Part shown: one piece after another, positions 61,770-64,000 of the stretch | Numbering within the stretch: the first letter of the stretch is position 1 | Layout of the letters: each line of letters begins with the position of its first letter | From: Prorocentrum cordatum | Lineage: Eukaryota > Sar > Dinophyceae > Prorocentrales > Prorocentraceae | NCBI GenBank assembly: GCA_963575745.1 | Contig: CAUYUJ010012836.1 | Coordinates: 315,906-379,905, forward strand | DNA length: 64,000 nt | Direction of reading: 5' to 3' | Translations under genes and position numbers: made by a program | Notes under the pieces: generated by a model | Seen by the model: only the letters and a program-made list of their open reading frames with translations | Databases searched by the model: none | Told to the model about the DNA's origin: nothing

Positions 61770-62146
61770 TCAAGGGGGCGTGGACTAGTGAGCGTGTTCT
61801 TATTCATTGTATTGCCGATCAGCGCGGGCCCTCGCCCCCCCCCCTCCCCCCCCCTATGGAGTAGATCTTGGCTGTTTCTGGCGCCTGTTTCGAGCAGGTG
61901 GAGTCCCCGCCCCATAGGACGCACGGTTCCAAACAGTCGCACTAAGCAGAGGTCTGGAGACAGCCCCCCCCTTTCCCCCCCCTTTTTCGCCCAATGTCGA
62001 AACGCCGAAACAGAAAACGCTCACAGCAGCGACGGGTTCCGTTTCGATGGGGAATCGCGGATATCCGCCGCAAAGCGAGGCGGCGCTGGCCGCATTTTGG
62101 GGAGGGCGCTTCCCCCGATCCATGGATTTGGCGACCGCGCGCCTGC
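61770..62146 (+). repeat. GATCCATGGATTTGGCGACC repeat interrupted by another element
   Basis: ATCAAGGGGGCGTGGACTA at the left and GACGGGTTCCGTTTCGATGG ... GATCCATGGATTTGGCGACC at the right correspond to one continuous stretch at 47890-48035. The middle 61788-62024 is the inserted GCCGATCGGCGC element. Confidence 0.75.
61788..62024 (+). mobile_element. GCCGATCGGCGC element (copy 3), nested insertion
   Basis: 237 bp, starting GTGAGCGTGTTCTTATTCAT and ending AACGCTCAC, so 8 bp inverted ends GTGAGCGT/ACGCTCAC. Comparison with the uninterrupted host repeat at 47880-48060 places the borders here and shows that the unit moves as a block. Confidence 0.8.
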
Positions 62147-62515
62147 AGTAGCAAGCAGGAACCACCCCGCGCCGGTGCGGCCAGCGGCTGCATGGCGGCC
62201 AACGCAACCGTCGGAGCGACGTCGTGATCACGTACCCTCTACAACACAGACCCGACTTGCATTTGCGCCCATGCCTTCTTCTGCGATAGGCCAACCAAAC
62301 GATCTTCCTTGGGGTCACATGGCCCAAACCAGGCTCACTTAGGCAGCGCTCGAACGCCAGTGCGCCGACACTGGACGACAGCACTCTCAACGCACGTCGG
62401 CATCGTCAACCAGGACTTGATCTTCTACTCCCGTCATGCATTTTCGCTCGACCCGCAGATTCCATGCAGGTTTTTTTGTTTTCCGTGCGCACCCGACCAC
62501 TGAGTTTATGGCCGC
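62147..62515. other. Intergenic stretch, no gene recognised
   Basis: Short frames only; no repeats. Confidence 0.4.
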
Positions 62516-62605
62516 ACACACACACACCCACCCACCCCCACACCCATCCCCCCCCACCCACACACACACACTCACACACACAAAAACACACACACACACA
62601 CTTGG
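62516..62605. repeat. CA / CACCC microsatellite
   Basis: About 90 bp of CACACA with CACCCAC interruptions. Confidence 0.95.
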
Positions 62606-64000
62606 TCCTCGTCGGGCCCAGGCGGTTGTCCGCAGAGGTGGTCGTCCGTCCGCATGCTTCGCCGTGGGCCTCCACGGGCGCTCTCGCCGCCACGGCCAGG
62701 TGCGCTCCGCGAGCCCGTTCACGCTGCGCCCCGGGGACCGGGCCCCGTTGGGGCCGAGCCGATCTTGGGCTGGGAGTGGCCCGGGCCTCCGGCGTCGCGT
62801 CGGGCGGCGGTCTTCGGCCCTCCCCCGGGACCCGTCAAGAGCGACCCTCGGCGGACTGGTCGCAGCGGGGGGGGGGTCGAACGCTCCAGGGGCCAAGGTC
62901 GCGCAAAGAGCAGGAAGTCGAAGGTCTGAGCCGCGGCACGTGCGCGGCAGCGCATTCGACGGCGCCCGAGCGGGAGAGTGAACGCCAGGGTAGCCTCGCA
63001 AGTGATTGAGAGGGGGTGGGAGGGAAGGCGGGCGGGATGAAGAGACGGGGCAGGAGGGAGTCATGGAATCAAGGAGTGATGGGGATGGGGAGGGATAAGG
63101 AGACAGGCGGTCAGAATGATAACGGTATGCGATTGAGAAAGGTGAGGTGCCGAAGAGCACACAGCAGTTCTGTCTGCAAGGTTTGCCCGCCCTTTCTTGC
63201 TGCCGCGGGCGAGGTTGGCCTCCTGGGCAATTTGGGCCGCAGTACCCGCCAACGCCAGCGTCAAGGCTTGCGTCGGCCATGCCTCGCTATCATCGGGGAT
63301 TGGGCGTGTGGCCATGGCATTCGAGAACCAACGACAGTACCCTGTACCAATAGCATGACCAAACGCATGCCAGTGCACCGTGTGCCGCGCCATGAGTTTT
63401 GTTCATGCGCGCAGGTGCGACAGAGGCTACGTTTCCCCGCATCACCGTTCTGACTCAATTGGTCGTTTGTTTGGCTGAAGTTGTGGTTTGCGTCAGGGCC
63501 GCAGTTTTCGAATTGATGGTGCGGGCGGTGATGGTCTCCAGGGGGCGGCGGACGGAAGAGAGTAAAGTAATGATGTCGCGGAGAAGATGATTGGGCGGAC
63601 GTGGCAAGGCACATCTTGTCAGTGAACCAGTCCGCATGCGCCCACCATTCCTCAGTGTATCAGATTCTTTCTCGTTGGTGACGTATGCGTGGACCTTTTC
63701 ACTGAAGAGCGGACCCAGAGGACTCGAATTGTGGTGAGGTGGTCGTGCTCGAAGGGGTATTGTTCATGTTGTACGTGCTGTCATTTGTTGTCATTGCGCG
63801 TTGGAATGCAATTATCGTCTATACTCCTCGTCCTGCCTGTCGTCCTCCTTGCATCCCTCATATTCGCTCCCTCCACTTCCACTCTGCAACCCTCCGACTT
63901 TCTCCACATATCCCTTCCCCTCATCCATCTGACCTCCATTCTCGTCCTTTCCCTCCATGTTCTGCCGCTCCCGCTTCGGTTCCCCTGCTGTTCCGTGTGA
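62606..64000. other. Terminal intergenic stretch, no gene recognised
   Basis: 62640-62960 is GC-rich with frames in several registers. 63000-63130 is purine-rich. 63790-64000 is CT-rich with a plus-strand frame that runs off the edge and has a Leu/Ser/Pro composition typical of CT-rich DNA. Confidence 0.4.

Overview
The window reads as nuclear DNA of a dinoflagellate. Three things point there. The terminal repeats of an intact retrotransposon (49603-49685 and 56875-56957) contain 15 bases identical to the 3' end of the dinoflagellate mRNA spliced leader. A decayed LINE at about 5.67-9.14 kb has the RT plus C-terminal RNase H layout I associate with dinoflagellate LINEs. The rest is GC-rich, almost gene-free and packed with satellites, which fits a giant dinoflagellate genome. 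The species cannot be fixed from the sequence; the high GC would suit a Prorocentrum-like genome, but that is a guess.

Layout. 1-3065: nested minisatellites (9, 16 and 11 bp units, a GTC/GGAGTC block, then the 9 bp unit again). 3.2-4.5 kb: a 73 bp tandem array between matching inverted ends. 5.19-9.97 kb: the LINE remnant between two CA-rich microsatellites. 9.97-22 kb: GC-rich DNA carrying several families of short inverted-repeat (MITE-like) elements and a few coding-like scraps. 22.2-24.2 kb: a 90 bp array and a GGTGT array. 26.0-26.6 kb: a 620 bp purine tract. 30.7-33.0 kb: the last exon of a helicase-like gene (minus strand), a second, different 90 bp array and a GAT run. 34-39.5 kb: CTC, TCC, AAC, GA and GGA simple repeats. 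40.1-41.75 kb: a 101-102 bp array of about 16 copies. 42.5-45.0 kb: broken minus-strand coding remnants. 45.5-47.1 kb: CT-rich DNA. 49.6-56.96 kb: the intact element. 57-64 kb: more MITE-like copies, one inserted in another, and a broken coiled-coil gene remnant.

The centre of interest is the 7.36 kb Ty1/copia-type retrotransposon at 49603-56957. It has identical 83 bp LTRs, a perfect 5 bp target duplication (GGCAG), an initiator-tRNA-Met-type primer site, a purine tract, a gag-protease ORF and a pol ORF with integrase, RT and RNase H. Two features stand out: the LTR carries a spliced-leader-like sequence, and pol has a domain between integrase and RT that resembles a cytosine-5 methyltransferase core (GSPPC and HEHP motifs). 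Everything needed for a copy-and-paste cycle seems present, and the identical LTRs indicate recent insertion.

No convincing complete host gene, tRNA, rRNA or CRISPR was found. Most long open frames are repeats with periods divisible by three or GC-rich shadows.
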